64,000 nucleotides of DNA, from assembly GCF_002735645.1 (NCBI RefSeq), contig NZ_PDZG01000001.1, positions 102,977 to 166,976 on the forward strand. Reading direction: 5' to 3'. Below are positions 42,856 through 51,472 of the stretch, piece after piece. Positions within the stretch are counted from its first letter, which is position 1, and every line of letters begins with the position of its first letter. A program made the translations under genes and the position numbers. The DNA is from Iodobacter sp. BJB302. Its GTDB lineage: Bacteria > Pseudomonadota > Gammaproteobacteria > Burkholderiales > Chitinibacteraceae. The notes under the pieces were generated by a model. It had not been told where the DNA came from. It did no database searches and saw nothing but the letters and a program-made list of their open reading frames with translations.

Positions 42856-43341
42856 TTACATGCCACAAATCTGCGTTTTGATCTGTTTCAACAGGGCTGC
42901 ACAGCCTGCCTCACACTGATCCAAAACGGTCTCAAACCCAGCAGCACCGCCATAGTAAGGGTCTGATACTTCTGTTTCAGCGCCTTCTGGCAATACAGAT
43001 AAAAATAATTTTACACGGGGCATCAATTCAGGCGGACACAGCGACTGCAAAGCCCTTAAATGCCCCTTATCCATCGCCAAAATCAAATCAAACTCTGCAA
43101 AATCACTTTGTTTTACCACTCTGGCGCGTAAAAAAGATAAATCATAGCCCCGCTTTTTTGCATGCTTTTGCGCTCGATCATCCGGCGCTTCGCCAATGTG
43201 ATAACTCTGAGTGCCTGCCGAATCAGCCTCGGCAGCATGCTCCAGTCCCTCATCAGCCAGCATCCGGCGCATCACGCCATCGGCGCTTGGGCTTCTGCAG
43301 ATATTTCCTGTGCATACAAAAAGCACTTTGAATTTTTTCAT
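42856..43341 (-). CDS. Low molecular weight protein-tyrosine phosphatase
   Basis: A 161-residue phosphatase of the LMW-PTP family. The catalytic loop is VCTGNICRSPSADG (Cys10 to Arg16), and the acid catalyst is the Asp of VSDPYYGG near residue 130. It begins MKKFKVLFVCTG and has no membrane segment. In Gram-negative bacteria such enzymes often counter Wzc-type tyrosine kinases, but no kinase is adjacent here, so the substrate is unknown. Confidence 0.93.
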   Translation of the reverse strand: MKKFKVLFVCTGNICRSPSADGVMRRMLADEGLEHAAEADSAGTQSYHIGEAPDDRAQKHAKKRGYDLSFLRARVVKQSDFAEFDLILAMDKGHLRALQSLCPPELMPRVKLFLSVLPEGAETEVSDPYYGGAAGFETVLDQCEAGCAALLKQIKTQICGM

Positions 43342-43433
43342 GACTTACCTTTATCTAATTTGTAGCCGCCATTCATGACATTGCCATAGACGATTGCGAC
43401 ACGGTTTTTATTAAATATTTACGACATGCAACC

Positions 43434-43464
43434 TTTTCAAATGCAACACAGTTACAATTGAAAA
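43434..43464. promoter_or_regulatory. Inverted repeat upstream of the zinc-type operon
   Basis: TTTTCAAATG (43434-43443) and CAATTGAAAA (43455-43464) are inverted with one mismatch and an 11-base spacer, 24 bases before the first gene. It could be an operator, for example for Zur, but it is not a clear match to the Zur consensus as I remember it. Confidence 0.35.
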
Positions 43465-43487
43465 AACTTCTCCAACGAGGACCTGAC

Positions 43488-44141
43488 GTGATTCATCGCC
43501 TGCTCGCTATTTTACTGACTACGCTTATCAGCCATTCGCTCTTTGCAGCTGACGCCCGCCCGATCAAATGGAGCGATCTGCAGCCCGATTCGTCCAGCTT
43601 ACGCGCAACAGTAGGCAATTTAAGCCCGGAACAAAAAACAAGACTCACACGCGCTTTTCAGCAGCGCCAGCAAAAAGCCATTGTAACTGCAGGCAAATTT
43701 AAACCATCCGACCTCAGCGCGGATGTCAATGCGCTGCTGAATGAAGACTTTAATGATATGGAGCCTTTAGTCGAAAAAATCAGTGCATATGAGAAAAGAC
43801 GCACCAGCGAAATGCAAACCGCGCTCAACAATCAAACGGTAAAGCTCGATGGCTATTTACTGCCCCTGAAGCAAAACAATAAAAAAGTAACTGAATTTAT
43901 TCTTGTCCCCGTCATTGGCGCATGTATCCATGTTCCTGCACCGCCGCCAAATCAAATGATTGTTGTGCAATACCCCAAAGGCTTTCCATCCGGAAATTTA
44001 TTTGCCCCGGTCACTGTCAGCGGCAAGCTGCAGATTAAATCATCCAAATCTGATTTAGCGCTTGCTGACGGCAGCAGCAAAGTGGATGTGGGTTACGCCA
44101 TGACCGCCAATGAAGTACGTGAATACCAAGCCCCTAAATAA
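43488..44141 (+). CDS. DUF3299 secreted protein
   Basis: A 217-residue protein with a signal peptide (residues 1-22, cleaved after LFAADA). The DUF3299 signature is LPLKQNNKKVTEFILVP followed by GACIHVPAPPPNQMIVV, with one conserved Cys-x-His. GTG 43488 is preceded by ACGAGGA; TTG at 43458 would add ten residues before the signal. It leads a unit with a ZrgA-like protein and an ABC transporter. Homologous genes accompany zinc ABC systems, so a periplasmic zinc accessory role is likely but inferred. Confidence 0.78.
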   Translation: MIHRLLAILLTTLISHSLFAADARPIKWSDLQPDSSSLRATVGNLSPEQKTRLTRAFQQRQQKAIVTAGKFKPSDLSADVNALLNEDFNDMEPLVEKISAYEKRRTSEMQTALNNQTVKLDGYLLPLKQNNKKVTEFILVPVIGACIHVPAPPPNQMIVVQYPKGFPSGNLFAPVTVSGKLQIKSSKSDLALADGSSKVDVGYAMTANEVREYQAPK

Positions 44142-44157
44142 TCACCAGGAAAAGATC

Positions 44158-44646
44158 ATGAACAAAATCCTTATCAGCGCATTACTTACTTTATCTATCA
44201 GTGGGCTGGCCTCTGCACACGGCGCTCATGTGCATGGTGTTGCAGAAATGGATGTGGCCATCGAAGGTAACAAATTAGTAATCACGCTTGAAAGCCCTGC
44301 CGACAACCTGCTTGGCTTTGAACACAAGCCTAAGAATGACACCGAAAAAGCCAAGCTTAAAGCGGTAACCGAACAATTGCAAAGTGCGGGCAATCTGTTT
44401 GCAATTGATGTATCCGCACAGTGTAAAGCCGCTACACCCAGTGTAAAAATGCCCGACTTTGCCAAGGGTGGCCACAGCGATATTGAAGCCGAATATCACT
44501 TTGAATGCGCCGCCACACCAGGGAACATCGCGCTTCCTCTTTGGAAAAACTTCCCAGGCTTTAAGAAAATCACAGCCAACCTGGCCAATGCCAATGGTCA
44601 AAAGCAAATCACACTTAAATCAGGACAGGTGCTGAATTTGAAGTAA
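44158..44646 (+). CDS. ZrgA-like zinc-binding periplasmic protein (DUF2796)
   Basis: A 162-residue periplasmic protein with a signal peptide (MNKILISALLTLSISGLASA) then HGAHVHGVAEMDVAIEG, a histidine-rich mature N-terminus typical of the DUF2796/ZrgA family. Other family residues include ECAATPG and WKNFPGFKKI. ZrgA is part of the Zrg zinc uptake system in Vibrio. ATG 44158 is preceded by CAGGAAAAG. It follows DUF3299 by 16 bases, and a 176-base spacer with an inverted repeat separates it from the ABC genes. Confidence 0.85.
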   Translation: MNKILISALLTLSISGLASAHGAHVHGVAEMDVAIEGNKLVITLESPADNLLGFEHKPKNDTEKAKLKAVTEQLQSAGNLFAIDVSAQCKAATPSVKMPDFAKGGHSDIEAEYHFECAATPGNIALPLWKNFPGFKKITANLANANGQKQITLKSGQVLNLK

Positions 44647-44663
44647 TAGCAAGGTATCTAAGC

Positions 44664-44719
44664 AGCAGCTTTAGCCACGAAAACACATCTCATCAATAAA
44701 CATTCGCGCTAAAGCTGCT
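44664..44719. repeat. Inverted REP-like pair
   Basis: AGCAGCTTTAGC (44664-44675) and GCTAAAGCTGCT (44708-44719) form a perfect 12-bp inverted pair with a 32-base loop. Each arm is flanked by sequence of the AGCTTTAGC(C/G)CGAA kind seen in Pseudomonas-type REP elements. It could also attenuate transcription between the ZrgA-like and ABC genes. Confidence 0.6.
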
Positions 44720-44822
44720 CCTGCAGCCCTCCCCCACATGAATAAGACTGGTTTCACCCCCTGTTGCATCATTAAGCCCCTGCGGCCTGTAAAACCATGG
44801 GCAATCACAATAAAGGTAAGCC

Positions 44823-45503
44823 GTGATTCAGATCGAAAACCTGCAGTTCACCTGGCCGGGCAGCGCACGCCCGACGCTCAGCATCCCGGAATTTAAACTC
44901 GCTAAAGCAGAGCACCTGTTTTTACACGGCCCCAGTGGCAGCGGTAAAAGCACCCTGCTTTCTTTGCTCACGGGCATTCATTTGCCACAAAGCGGCCAGA
45001 TCAAAATACTGGGGCAGGATTTATCCAGGCTTTCCGGACCAGAGCGGGATCGCTTCAGAGCAGATCATTTGGGCTATGTATTCCAGCAGTTCAATTTACT
45101 GCCTTATTTATCGGTACTCGACAATGTGCTGCTGCCCTGCCAGTTTTCCAAACTGCGCCGGCAACGCGCAGGCGACGCCAAAGCACAGGCCCTGCATTTG
45201 CTTGAACGACTCGATTTGCATACACACCTGCATCAGTCAGTCAGCGCGCTGTCGGTTGGCCAGCAGCAACGCGTGGCACTGGCCCGTGCACTGATAGGTG
45301 CACCCGAAATTCTGATTGCAGACGAGCCGACTTCGGCGCTGGATGCCGAACGGCGCGGCGCGTTTATCGAGCTTTTATTTGAATGCGCCAAAGAGCATCA
45401 GACCGCCATCCTGCTGGTCAGCCACGACCCACAGCTTGCCATGCATTTTGACCGCAGCGTCAGCCTGCCTGCCATCAATAGGGTGGAGACCACCGATGTT
45501 TAA
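44823..45503 (+). CDS. ABC transporter ATP-binding protein (Zrg/LolD-MacB type)
   Basis: A 226-residue ATPase. Walker A is LHGPSGSGKSTLLSLLTG (residues 38-55), the Q-loop YVFQQFNLLPYL, signature VGQQQRVALARAL, and Walker B ILIADEPTSALDAERRG. The sequence is of the LolD/MacB subfamily. It starts GTG at 44823, with AAAGGTAAG upstream. It is followed by a FtsX-like permease, so the two form a mechanotransmission-type system. Neighbouring zinc-type genes suggest metal-related work, not lipoprotein release. Confidence 0.88.
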   Translation: MIQIENLQFTWPGSARPTLSIPEFKLAKAEHLFLHGPSGSGKSTLLSLLTGIHLPQSGQIKILGQDLSRLSGPERDRFRADHLGYVFQQFNLLPYLSVLDNVLLPCQFSKLRRQRAGDAKAQALHLLERLDLHTHLHQSVSALSVGQQQRVALARALIGAPEILIADEPTSALDAERRGAFIELLFECAKEHQTAILLVSHDPQLAMHFDRSVSLPAINRVETTDV

Positions 45504-46755
45504 AATTGCCTTTAAAAGCTTACTCAGCCGCAGGCTCACCGTCGCCCTTTCAGTACTCACCGTAGCTTTATCTGTATTACTGCTGATCGGCGTAGAAAGG
45601 CTGCGCACAGAGGCCAGAAATAGTTTCTCCAGCACCGTAAGCGGCACCGATCTGATTGTGGGCGCGCGAACAGGCTCGGTGCAGCTTTTGCTGTACAGCG
45701 TTTTTCGCGTTGGCAATGCCACCAATAATATTGGCTGGGACAGCTATCAAAAGCTCGCCAAAGACGAGCGTGTGGCATGGACCATTCCTGTGTCGCTCGG
45801 CGACAGCCACAAAGGCTTTTCAGTATTAGGCACCAGCCGCGACTACTTTAAATACCTGCAATTTGGTGATAATCAGCATCTGCAGCTGGCTAAGGGCACG
45901 GTGTTTGCCCGCACACATGATGCGGTACTTGGTGCCAATGTCGCAAAAAAACTCGGCTATCAGCCAGGTGGGAAAATCGTTCTGACCCACGGCAGCGGTG
46001 AAGGCGCGATGTCTGAGCACAGCGATCAGCCCTTTATTATCACCGGCATTCTGGCCCCCACAGGCACCCCGGTTGATGACACCGTTCATGTTTCGCTGGA
46101 TGGCTTAACCGCCATTCACGAGGGCTGGGAATCAGGCAGTGCCTCGCTGCTGTCTTCAATGGGTGTGCTTGCCGCAGATGAAAACCGCAGCATTGCACCG
46201 CCGGTGACGATTACCGCTTTTTATGTCGGGCTTAAATCACGCACCTCGCTATTTAGCTATCAGCGCGCCGTTAATCAGTTTTCTGATGAAACGCTGATGG
46301 CGATTATGCCGGGTGTGGCGCTTTCCGAGCTTTGGCAGCTGATGAAAATCGCCGAACAAGCCTTATTGGTGGTATCAGGCTTTGTGATGGTGATTGGCTT
46401 ACTGGGCATGCTCACCGCCTTACTGACCGGGCTGAACGAGCGCCGCCGCGAGATGGCGATCTTGCGCTCGGTGGGCGCAAAAGCATGGCAGATATTTGTG
46501 CTGGTAATGGGTGAAACGCTGCTGCTGGTGAGCACCGGCACGGCCGCAGGCGTTGGCTTACTCTACCTGATCATCATCGCCTGCCGCCCGCTGCTGCGCG
46601 AATTTTATGGCCTGAGCCTTGCCATCAACCCCCCCACACAAACCGAGTTTTTAATGCTTGCAGCCACCTTAGCGGCAGGTGCGCTGATTGGCGCCATTCC
46701 TGCGTGGCGGGCTTACAGAATGTCTTTAAGTGATGGATTAAGTCAGCAAAGCTAA
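45496..46755 (+). CDS. FtsX/MacB-type ABC permease
   Basis: A 419-residue permease of the FtsX/MacB fold: one N-terminal helix (SVLTVALSVLLLIGVE, residues 18-33), a periplasmic domain of about 250 residues with SGTDLIVGARTGSVQLLLYSV, then three C-terminal helices with GLNERRREMAILRSVGAKAW, the coupling motif before TM3. ATG 45496 overlaps the upstream ATPase stop by eight bases. It resembles the permease of Zrg-like operons. The ATPase and permease probably work as a dimer without transporting substrate through the membrane by themselves. Confidence 0.87.
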   Translation: MFKIAFKSLLSRRLTVALSVLTVALSVLLLIGVERLRTEARNSFSSTVSGTDLIVGARTGSVQLLLYSVFRVGNATNNIGWDSYQKLAKDERVAWTIPVSLGDSHKGFSVLGTSRDYFKYLQFGDNQHLQLAKGTVFARTHDAVLGANVAKKLGYQPGGKIVLTHGSGEGAMSEHSDQPFIITGILAPTGTPVDDTVHVSLDGLTAIHEGWESGSASLLSSMGVLAADENRSIAPPVTITAFYVGLKSRTSLFSYQRAVNQFSDETLMAIMPGVALSELWQLMKIAEQALLVVSGFVMVIGLLGMLTALLTGLNERRREMAILRSVGAKAWQIFVLVMGETLLLVSTGTAAGVGLLYLIIIACRPLLREFYGLSLAINPPTQTEFLMLAATLAAGALIGAIPAWRAYRMSLSDGLSQQS

Positions 46756-46846
46756 CTTATGCAGGGCTAAGGGCGGCATGCATCGGTATGCCGCATATCT
46801 TTCGCAGGGCGGGTAAAACCCAATCCTATCGACAGAAAGTGAACTC

Positions 46847-46961
46847 GCAGGTTGGGTTAGCAGCTTTATCGCTTAACCCAACATTCTTTTACGCCAAATG
46901 TTGGGTTACGCAGGTTTATCCGCTCTTAAATCGGCTAATAAAACTTGCTAACCCAACCTGC
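46847..46961. repeat. Nested inverted repeats (GCAGGTTGGGTTAGCA pair and inner pair)
   Basis: GCAGGTTGGGTTAGCA (46847-46862) is the perfect inverse of TGCTAACCCAACCTGC (46946-46961). Inside lie TAACCCAACATT (46874-46885) and AATGTTGGGTTA (46897-46908), also perfect. The whole can fold into a two-level hairpin. Confidence 0.9.
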
Positions 46962-47002
46962 AAAAGCGTTATTTCCCGCTGTTTATTTAAGTTAACAGGA
47001 TT

Positions 47003-47054
47003 GGGTGAAACCCACCGTTTTTCATGTTTCAGCAAAGCTCGGTGGGTTTCACCC
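47003..47054. repeat. 15-bp perfect inverted repeat
   Basis: GGGTGAAACCCACCG (47003-47017) and CGGTGGGTTTCACCC (47040-47054), separated by 22 bases. It adjoins the nested repeat and may be part of one mosaic element. Confidence 0.9.
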
Positions 47055-47148
47055 GCCCTAAGCGGATTCAAACACTGGCAATGATTCCGCCGCCTTACCG
47101 CTAAAAAACAGATACTCCCATCATAAATAGCCACCAATGGAACAAGCC

Positions 47149-47649
47149 ATGAATGCCGAATCAGAACTCATCCTAAGAATCATCCTTACCGGCGTTGGCG
47201 CCACCTTGCTTATGGATCTGTGGGCCTTACTACTAAAGCATTTTTTTAATATTCAATCACTGAATTGGGCAATGGCAGGCCGCTGGATCGGCCATATGCT
47301 GAGCGGGCGCTTTAGACATGACAGCATTGCCAAAGCTTCGCCCATCAAGGGGGAATTACAGATTGGCTGGCTGGCCCACTACGCAAGCGGTATTTTCTTT
47401 GCGGCCTTGCTCACCGCCATCGCCGGGCCAGAATGGCTGACTCAGCCTGTGGCGCTGACCACCATTATATTCGGCATAGCAACCGTGATTTTTCCGTTTT
47501 TTATTATGCAACCCGGAATGGGCGCAGGGCTGGCCGCCTCTAAAACCCCCAACCCTAAGCAAGCCCGGCTTCGCAGCCTGATAACCCATACCATTTTCGG
47601 CGTGGGCATGTATGGGGCGGCCTTGGGTTTAAGTTTTTTGCGCGTCTGA
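47149..47649 (+). CDS. DUF2938 membrane protein
   Basis: A 166-residue membrane protein with four hydrophobic segments (near 12-30, 75-95, 102-120 and 140-160). It belongs to the DUF2938 family, whose members show LAHYASGIFFAALL and LTTIIFGIATVIFPFFIMQPGMG. ATG 47149 has GGAACAAG upstream; ATG 47137 would add four residues. Function unknown. The last 21 bases overlap the end of the convergent GST gene. Confidence 0.72.
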   Translation: MNAESELILRIILTGVGATLLMDLWALLLKHFFNIQSLNWAMAGRWIGHMLSGRFRHDSIAKASPIKGELQIGWLAHYASGIFFAALLTAIAGPEWLTQPVALTTIIFGIATVIFPFFIMQPGMGAGLAASKTPNPKQARLRSLITHTIFGVGMYGAALGLSFLRV

Positions 47650-48285
47650 TTGATACATATCCAAACTCGTCCCTTCCACTTTGCACACATTAATCAGTGA
47701 CTGGCGCTTGGCTAATTGGCAAAGATAAGGGCCTAAGTTTGAAAACGATAAGGGCGGTGTTTTAAAATCACTCGCCCAGTGCGATAACATAAACAAATAG
47801 TAATCACAGACCGTAATATGATCGCCAATTAAAAATGCCTTGCCTTCTAATTCTGTATTCAAAAGGCTGAACATTTCAGTAATACGGCGCTCTTGTGCCT
47901 CAGCAATGGCGGCGATGCTGTCTTGCGCCGTAGTGTGTTCAGCCGGATAAAAATAAAGCATTAACTCTGGCTGCAAACTCGCATTTAAATAAAAAAGCCA
48001 CTGATAAAACTTTGCACGCAACGGGTCTGTCACAGCAGGGATTAAACCTGCCTGAGGGTTTTGCTCGCATAAATAAAGACAAATGGCCGCGCTTTCAAAA
48101 ACCACTACATCGCCATGCACTAAAGTCGGAATACGCCCCGCGGGATTTAAACGCGTATATTCTGCTGATTTTTGCGCCTTAGTTTTTCGATCAACAAGTT
48201 CCAGTTCATAACCCACCCCCATTTCTTCAAGAAGCATATGGGGAACCCAGCTGGCATTTCGGGGGTAATAATAAAGTTTATACAC
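47629..48285 (-). CDS. Glutathione S-transferase
   Basis: A 218-residue GST. The N-terminal thioredoxin-fold domain has MYKLYYYPRNASWVPHMLLEEMG and RLNPAGRIPTLVHGD; the glutathione contact is in VFESAAICLYLCEQNP (Glu-Ser). The C-terminal all-helical domain holds FLIGDHITVCDYYLF. The class cannot be fixed by sequence, but it is of the bacterial Beta/Theta-like type. No operon partner. The 3' end overlaps the DUF2938 gene. Confidence 0.88.
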   Translation of the reverse strand: MYKLYYYPRNASWVPHMLLEEMGVGYELELVDRKTKAQKSAEYTRLNPAGRIPTLVHGDVVVFESAAICLYLCEQNPQAGLIPAVTDPLRAKFYQWLFYLNASLQPELMLYFYPAEHTTAQDSIAAIAEAQERRITEMFSLLNTELEGKAFLIGDHITVCDYYLFMLSHWASDFKTPPLSFSNLGPYLCQLAKRQSLINVCKVEGTSLDMYQSDAQKT

Positions 48286-48397
48286 GCCTTCAACCCCATG
48301 TTATTTCTGTATAAATTCTTATTTCACGCATAATCAGCAAATAAAATATAAATATGCCGCTTAATTCAGCACATTTCCAAGCAATATGCGCGGCAGA

Positions 48398-49378
48398 TTA
48401 TTCAACAAAAACAGCATTCTGACGCATATCTGCAGGCAGCTGAATTTTCCAGCGCGCCAGCTCATGGCGGCTAAAAACAAAAGTGCCTTCCTGCAAAAAT
48501 ACAGGCCAGTAAGAGCCGGGCAAACGGTCGGGGTTTTGTAATATTTTTTCTGCCATATCTGCGGCAGCTTTTCCCTGCGACGCCCCCTGCAGCACAAAGC
48601 CCCCTACTGATTTACCTTTGCCTACGGCAAAATCCCAGAATGCAAACAAGGGTTTATCCAAATGATTATTTGTCCATGCAAGCACTTCTTCCGCATCGGC
48701 ATTCAGCCCTTTTTCATTTTTCAGGCTTTGATAGAGACCAATGACTACTGCATCATAATTATTACTTCCAACATCCTCAATTTCTTTCTTCCATTCCGCC
48801 AATGACTTACAAAGCTTCACATCAAATACAACATTATTTAAAACCAGCGAAGGACGCCCCATAAATGAATCATTAAAAACAATGCTTGATGTCCGGTCTC
48901 CATCAAAAAGAATCAGTACCTTTTTAGCTTTTGGCAATAGTGTTTTAATAAAATAAGATGAGCGCTGAAACAAGGGGCGCTCCAGTATCCCGCTAATATA
49001 TTTAGGGTCTTTTTTAAAATAAGAGCGGGGGTTTTTATTAATACCTAAATACACGGCTGGGATGGCCCTTTCTTCAATTTTCTCTCCCAGAAACTCCAGC
49101 GCGGCATCATCCCCCAATATGACCAAGGCCGGCTTAATCTCATCAATCAGCTTTAGTGCCTTTTCTGCCATTCCAGCCACATTTTCCGGCGGCAGCCTTT
49201 TTGTATTCATCTCAAAAAATGTTAATTGATACTTTCGCCCCAGCTTATCGCTGATTTGATTTCTGTATTCTGCATCCCATTTATATTCTTTGTGATAGCT
49301 TTCTACGACAACAATTTGCTTGCCAGCCGCAAATACGTTAAAAAAAGACAGTAGTATAAAAATTAAGAAAACTTTCAC
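48398..49378 (-). CDS. Periplasmic ABC-type substrate-binding protein
   Basis: A 326-residue periplasmic protein with a signal peptide (MKVFLIFILLSFFNVFAAG). It is of the ABC substrate-binding (COG2984-like) fold: KQIVVVESYHKEYKWDAEY at the N-terminus, LVILGDDAALEFLGEKIEER, and GGFVLQGASQGKAAADMAEKI toward the end. No transporter subunits are adjacent. Proteins of this family without a permease often serve as sensor input for histidine kinases or diguanylate cyclases. The ligand is unknown. Confidence 0.74.
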   Translation of the reverse strand: MKVFLIFILLSFFNVFAAGKQIVVVESYHKEYKWDAEYRNQISDKLGRKYQLTFFEMNTKRLPPENVAGMAEKALKLIDEIKPALVILGDDAALEFLGEKIEERAIPAVYLGINKNPRSYFKKDPKYISGILERPLFQRSSYFIKTLLPKAKKVLILFDGDRTSSIVFNDSFMGRPSLVLNNVVFDVKLCKSLAEWKKEIEDVGSNNYDAVVIGLYQSLKNEKGLNADAEEVLAWTNNHLDKPLFAFWDFAVGKGKSVGGFVLQGASQGKAAADMAEKILQNPDRLPGSYWPVFLQEGTFVFSRHELARWKIQLPADMRQNAVFVE

Positions 49379-49661
49379 AGCAAAGCTCCTTGCTCATAAA
49401 AACTTTCAGCTGACGGGCATAAACAGCGTCTGTTTCATCATAGCAGAAGCATTGAAAATCATTTCCATAGAAAATTCAGCAGGTCATTTCATTTACTTAC
49501 AAAACAACCGCGAATTTCACCCTGAACTGGCCTTACATATTGGCGGGCCCTGCCTGCTTATTCATATCAAAGACCTATTCAATACATTCAGCCCGTAATA
49601 TAAAAAACGATCAAAAAAATGAATTACAAGCCGGGCGCAAAACATTACATACAATCCAGAG

Positions 49662-50459
49662 CTACCACCATGCCTGAAAGTGATGGACGGGCCCTATTCC
49701 ATGACCGACTTCCAATTGATCTGCTGCCGCAATTGCAGCCAGCAAATAATGCTTTGCCGCCTGCACCGTACTCCCCCAATCTGAATGCCGGGGACGTAAA
49801 GCGGCCAATGCGGATGACAAAGTACAACCTGTGCCATGAGTATGCTTTGTAGCGATACGTGCCGCGGCAAAGCGGGTGGCGCTGGCTGGCGTAATCAGCC
49901 AGTCCGGGCTTTCCTCCCCGCCCAAATGTCCGCCCTTCATTAATACCGCCTTTGCCCCCATTTCCAGCAATCCATATCCCTGCTCTTGCATCTCTTCTTC
50001 ATTACGAGCCTCTGCCACACCCAGCAAGGCAGCCGCTTCGGGCAGGTTTGGGGTAATTAAATCGGCCAGCGGCAGAAGCTGATCGCGGATACCAGCAATC
50101 GCTTCGGGCAACAGCAGCGGATGGCCGCCTTTGGCAATCATCACGGTATCCAGCACCACGCAAGCGGGCTGGTGCTGGCGTAAGCCCTGAGCCACGGCGC
50201 TGACGATTCCGACATTGGCCAGCATGCCGATTTTGACGCTATCAACTCGAATATCGTCCAGCACGGCGCTCAGCTGTGCCAGTACGAAATCAGGCGGCAC
50301 AGGGTGAACAGCATGAACCCCCTGTGTATTTTGGGCAGTAAGCGCGGTAATCACGCTCATGCCATAAGCGCCCAGCGCCGAAAAAGTTTTTAAATCAGCC
50401 TGAATACCAGCGCCACCGCCAGAATCCGAGCCTGCGATTGTGAGTGCATTAATCATCAT
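49662..50459 (-). CDS. thiD: Hydroxymethylpyrimidine/phosphomethylpyrimidine kinase
   Basis: Phosphorylates HMP to HMP-PP in thiamine synthesis. The 265 residues have NALTIAGSDSGGGAGIQADL at the N-terminus, DVVLDTVMIAKGG-like segments with LDTVMIAKGGHPLL, and the anion hole GTGCTLSSALAAL. It lies downstream of thiE on the same strand but 371 bases away, so it may have its own promoter; no riboswitch is seen there. Confidence 0.95.
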   Translation of the reverse strand: MMINALTIAGSDSGGGAGIQADLKTFSALGAYGMSVITALTAQNTQGVHAVHPVPPDFVLAQLSAVLDDIRVDSVKIGMLANVGIVSAVAQGLRQHQPACVVLDTVMIAKGGHPLLLPEAIAGIRDQLLPLADLITPNLPEAAALLGVAEARNEEEMQEQGYGLLEMGAKAVLMKGGHLGGEESPDWLITPASATRFAAARIATKHTHGTGCTLSSALAALRPRHSDWGSTVQAAKHYLLAAIAAADQLEVGHGIGPVHHFQAWW

Positions 50460-50830
50460 GAATCCATAGAAGTACGCGGAGGGGTTTCATCACATACGCG
50501 TTAAGCAAATTGTTTTTTTATTAGCAAACAGCGAAAAGCATAACAACCACGCTCTTTGCACAGGGCTTTTTAAAGTCCCCTTGAAACACGCAAGCTCCGA
50601 ACAAGCGGGGCGGGGGATCGCTTGGGAGCGAGGCAGCGAGCCAATCCCGCCTGCCGCCGACTGTCCGCAGCGCAGGGGCTTTCGTGGTTTGCTGTTGTCA
50701 CTTGGCTTCGTTTCTTGGCGAAGCAAGAAAGGCCCCGCGGTGGCTACCGCTCCAAAATCAATGTGCCGAAGGCACTAAAAAGATCTTTTTGGCCTTGCCT
50801 GGCGCGCATGAGATTTCACCCATCATACGA
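50460..50830. other. Intergenic region between thiE and thiD with repeat sequences
   Basis: About 370 bases. GC-rich in the middle, with a TTTCTTG (50711-50717) / CAAGAAA (50724-50730) hairpin inside a CTTCG...CGAAG frame of the kind common in beta- and gammaproteobacterial repeats. Also GTGCC-GAA-GGCAC and an AAAAAGATCTTTTT palindrome near 50780. No ORF with homology. It may hold the end of the thiE transcript. Confidence 0.5.
50711..50730. repeat. Short hairpin repeat (TTTCTTGGCGAAGCAAGAAA)
   Basis: A 7-bp perfect stem with a 6-base loop (GCGAAG), embedded in GGCTTCG...GAAAGGCC. It resembles short palindromes repeated in many proteobacterial genomes. Only one copy in the window. Confidence 0.55.
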
Positions 50831-51472
50831 TTAAACATCACTGATTTCCCCTTCTAACCTCAATTCTTGCGCCGCTTGCTGCGGATCAGCCTGCCCGCAA
50901 ATTGCTGAGACCACGGCCACGCCGTCGGTTCCTGCTGCGCGTAAAGCGGCCACCCGGCCAAGACCAATTCCACCGATTGCCACAGCGGGCAGCGGTTTAA
51001 TCTGCATCAGGCGGGCAAATTCTTCCAAACCAATCACAGGGGAAGCATCCAGCTTGGTGCCGGTTGCAAACACCGGCCCAACGCCGATGTAATCAACAAT
51101 ATCCAGCGGCACGGCGGCCATTTGCCCGGCATTGGATGTTGATAAACCTAATATTTTATTCGGGCCAATCAGCTGGCGGGCCATTTCCGGCGCGATATCC
51201 TGCTGGCCCACATGCACGCCCGCCGCATCCGCCAGCAGCGCCACATCGATATGATCATTAATGATTAAGGGAATATTGAGCGGATCAAGCGCGGCTTTCA
51301 GGGCAAAAGCGGCAGAAACCCACTGGCGTTTTTTCCATTTTGGCGCACGCAATTGCACAATGGTCACGCCACCCGCCACCGCCGCCAGGGCAGTGGCCAC
51401 CATACCCTCTTCACCGCCACAGAGATCAGGATCAAGAACTAAATAAAGAGACAGATTAAAAGCCGGCTTCAT
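50831..51472 (-). CDS. thiE: Thiamine-phosphate synthase
   Basis: Couples HMP-PP and thiazole phosphate into thiamine monophosphate. The 213 residues are a TIM barrel with [69 protein letters not shown] and [27 protein letters not shown] in parts; the phosphate loop is GGIG. Its start overlaps the thiM stop by four bases, so the two are translated together under the TPP riboswitch. Confidence 0.96.
   Translation of the reverse strand: MKPAFNLSLYLVLDPDLCGGEEGMVATALAAVAGGVTIVQLRAPKWKKRQWVSAAFALKAALDPLNIPLIINDHIDVALLADAAGVHVGQQDIAPEMARQLIGPNKILGLSTSNAGQMAAVPLDIVDYIGVGPVFATGTKLDASPVIGLEEFARLMQIKPLPAVAIGGIGLGRVAALRAAGTDGVAVVSAICGQADPQQAAQELRLEGEISDV

Larger units (their letters stand above)
46756..47148. 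other. Intergenic region made of nested inverted repeats
   Basis: About 390 bases containing at least three inverted-repeat pairs, listed separately. Between them the sequence repeats TTGGGTTA-type words in both directions. No ORF with family resemblance is present; a plus-strand 98-codon ORF (46788-47084) consists of the repeats. Confidence 0.6.

Noticed and set aside
46788..47084. 98-codon plus-strand ORF
   Set aside because: It consists of inverted repeats read through; no domain.
49320..49598. 92-codon plus-strand ORF upstream of the binding-protein gene
   Set aside because: It overlaps the 5' end of the binding-protein gene in antisense and shows no family.
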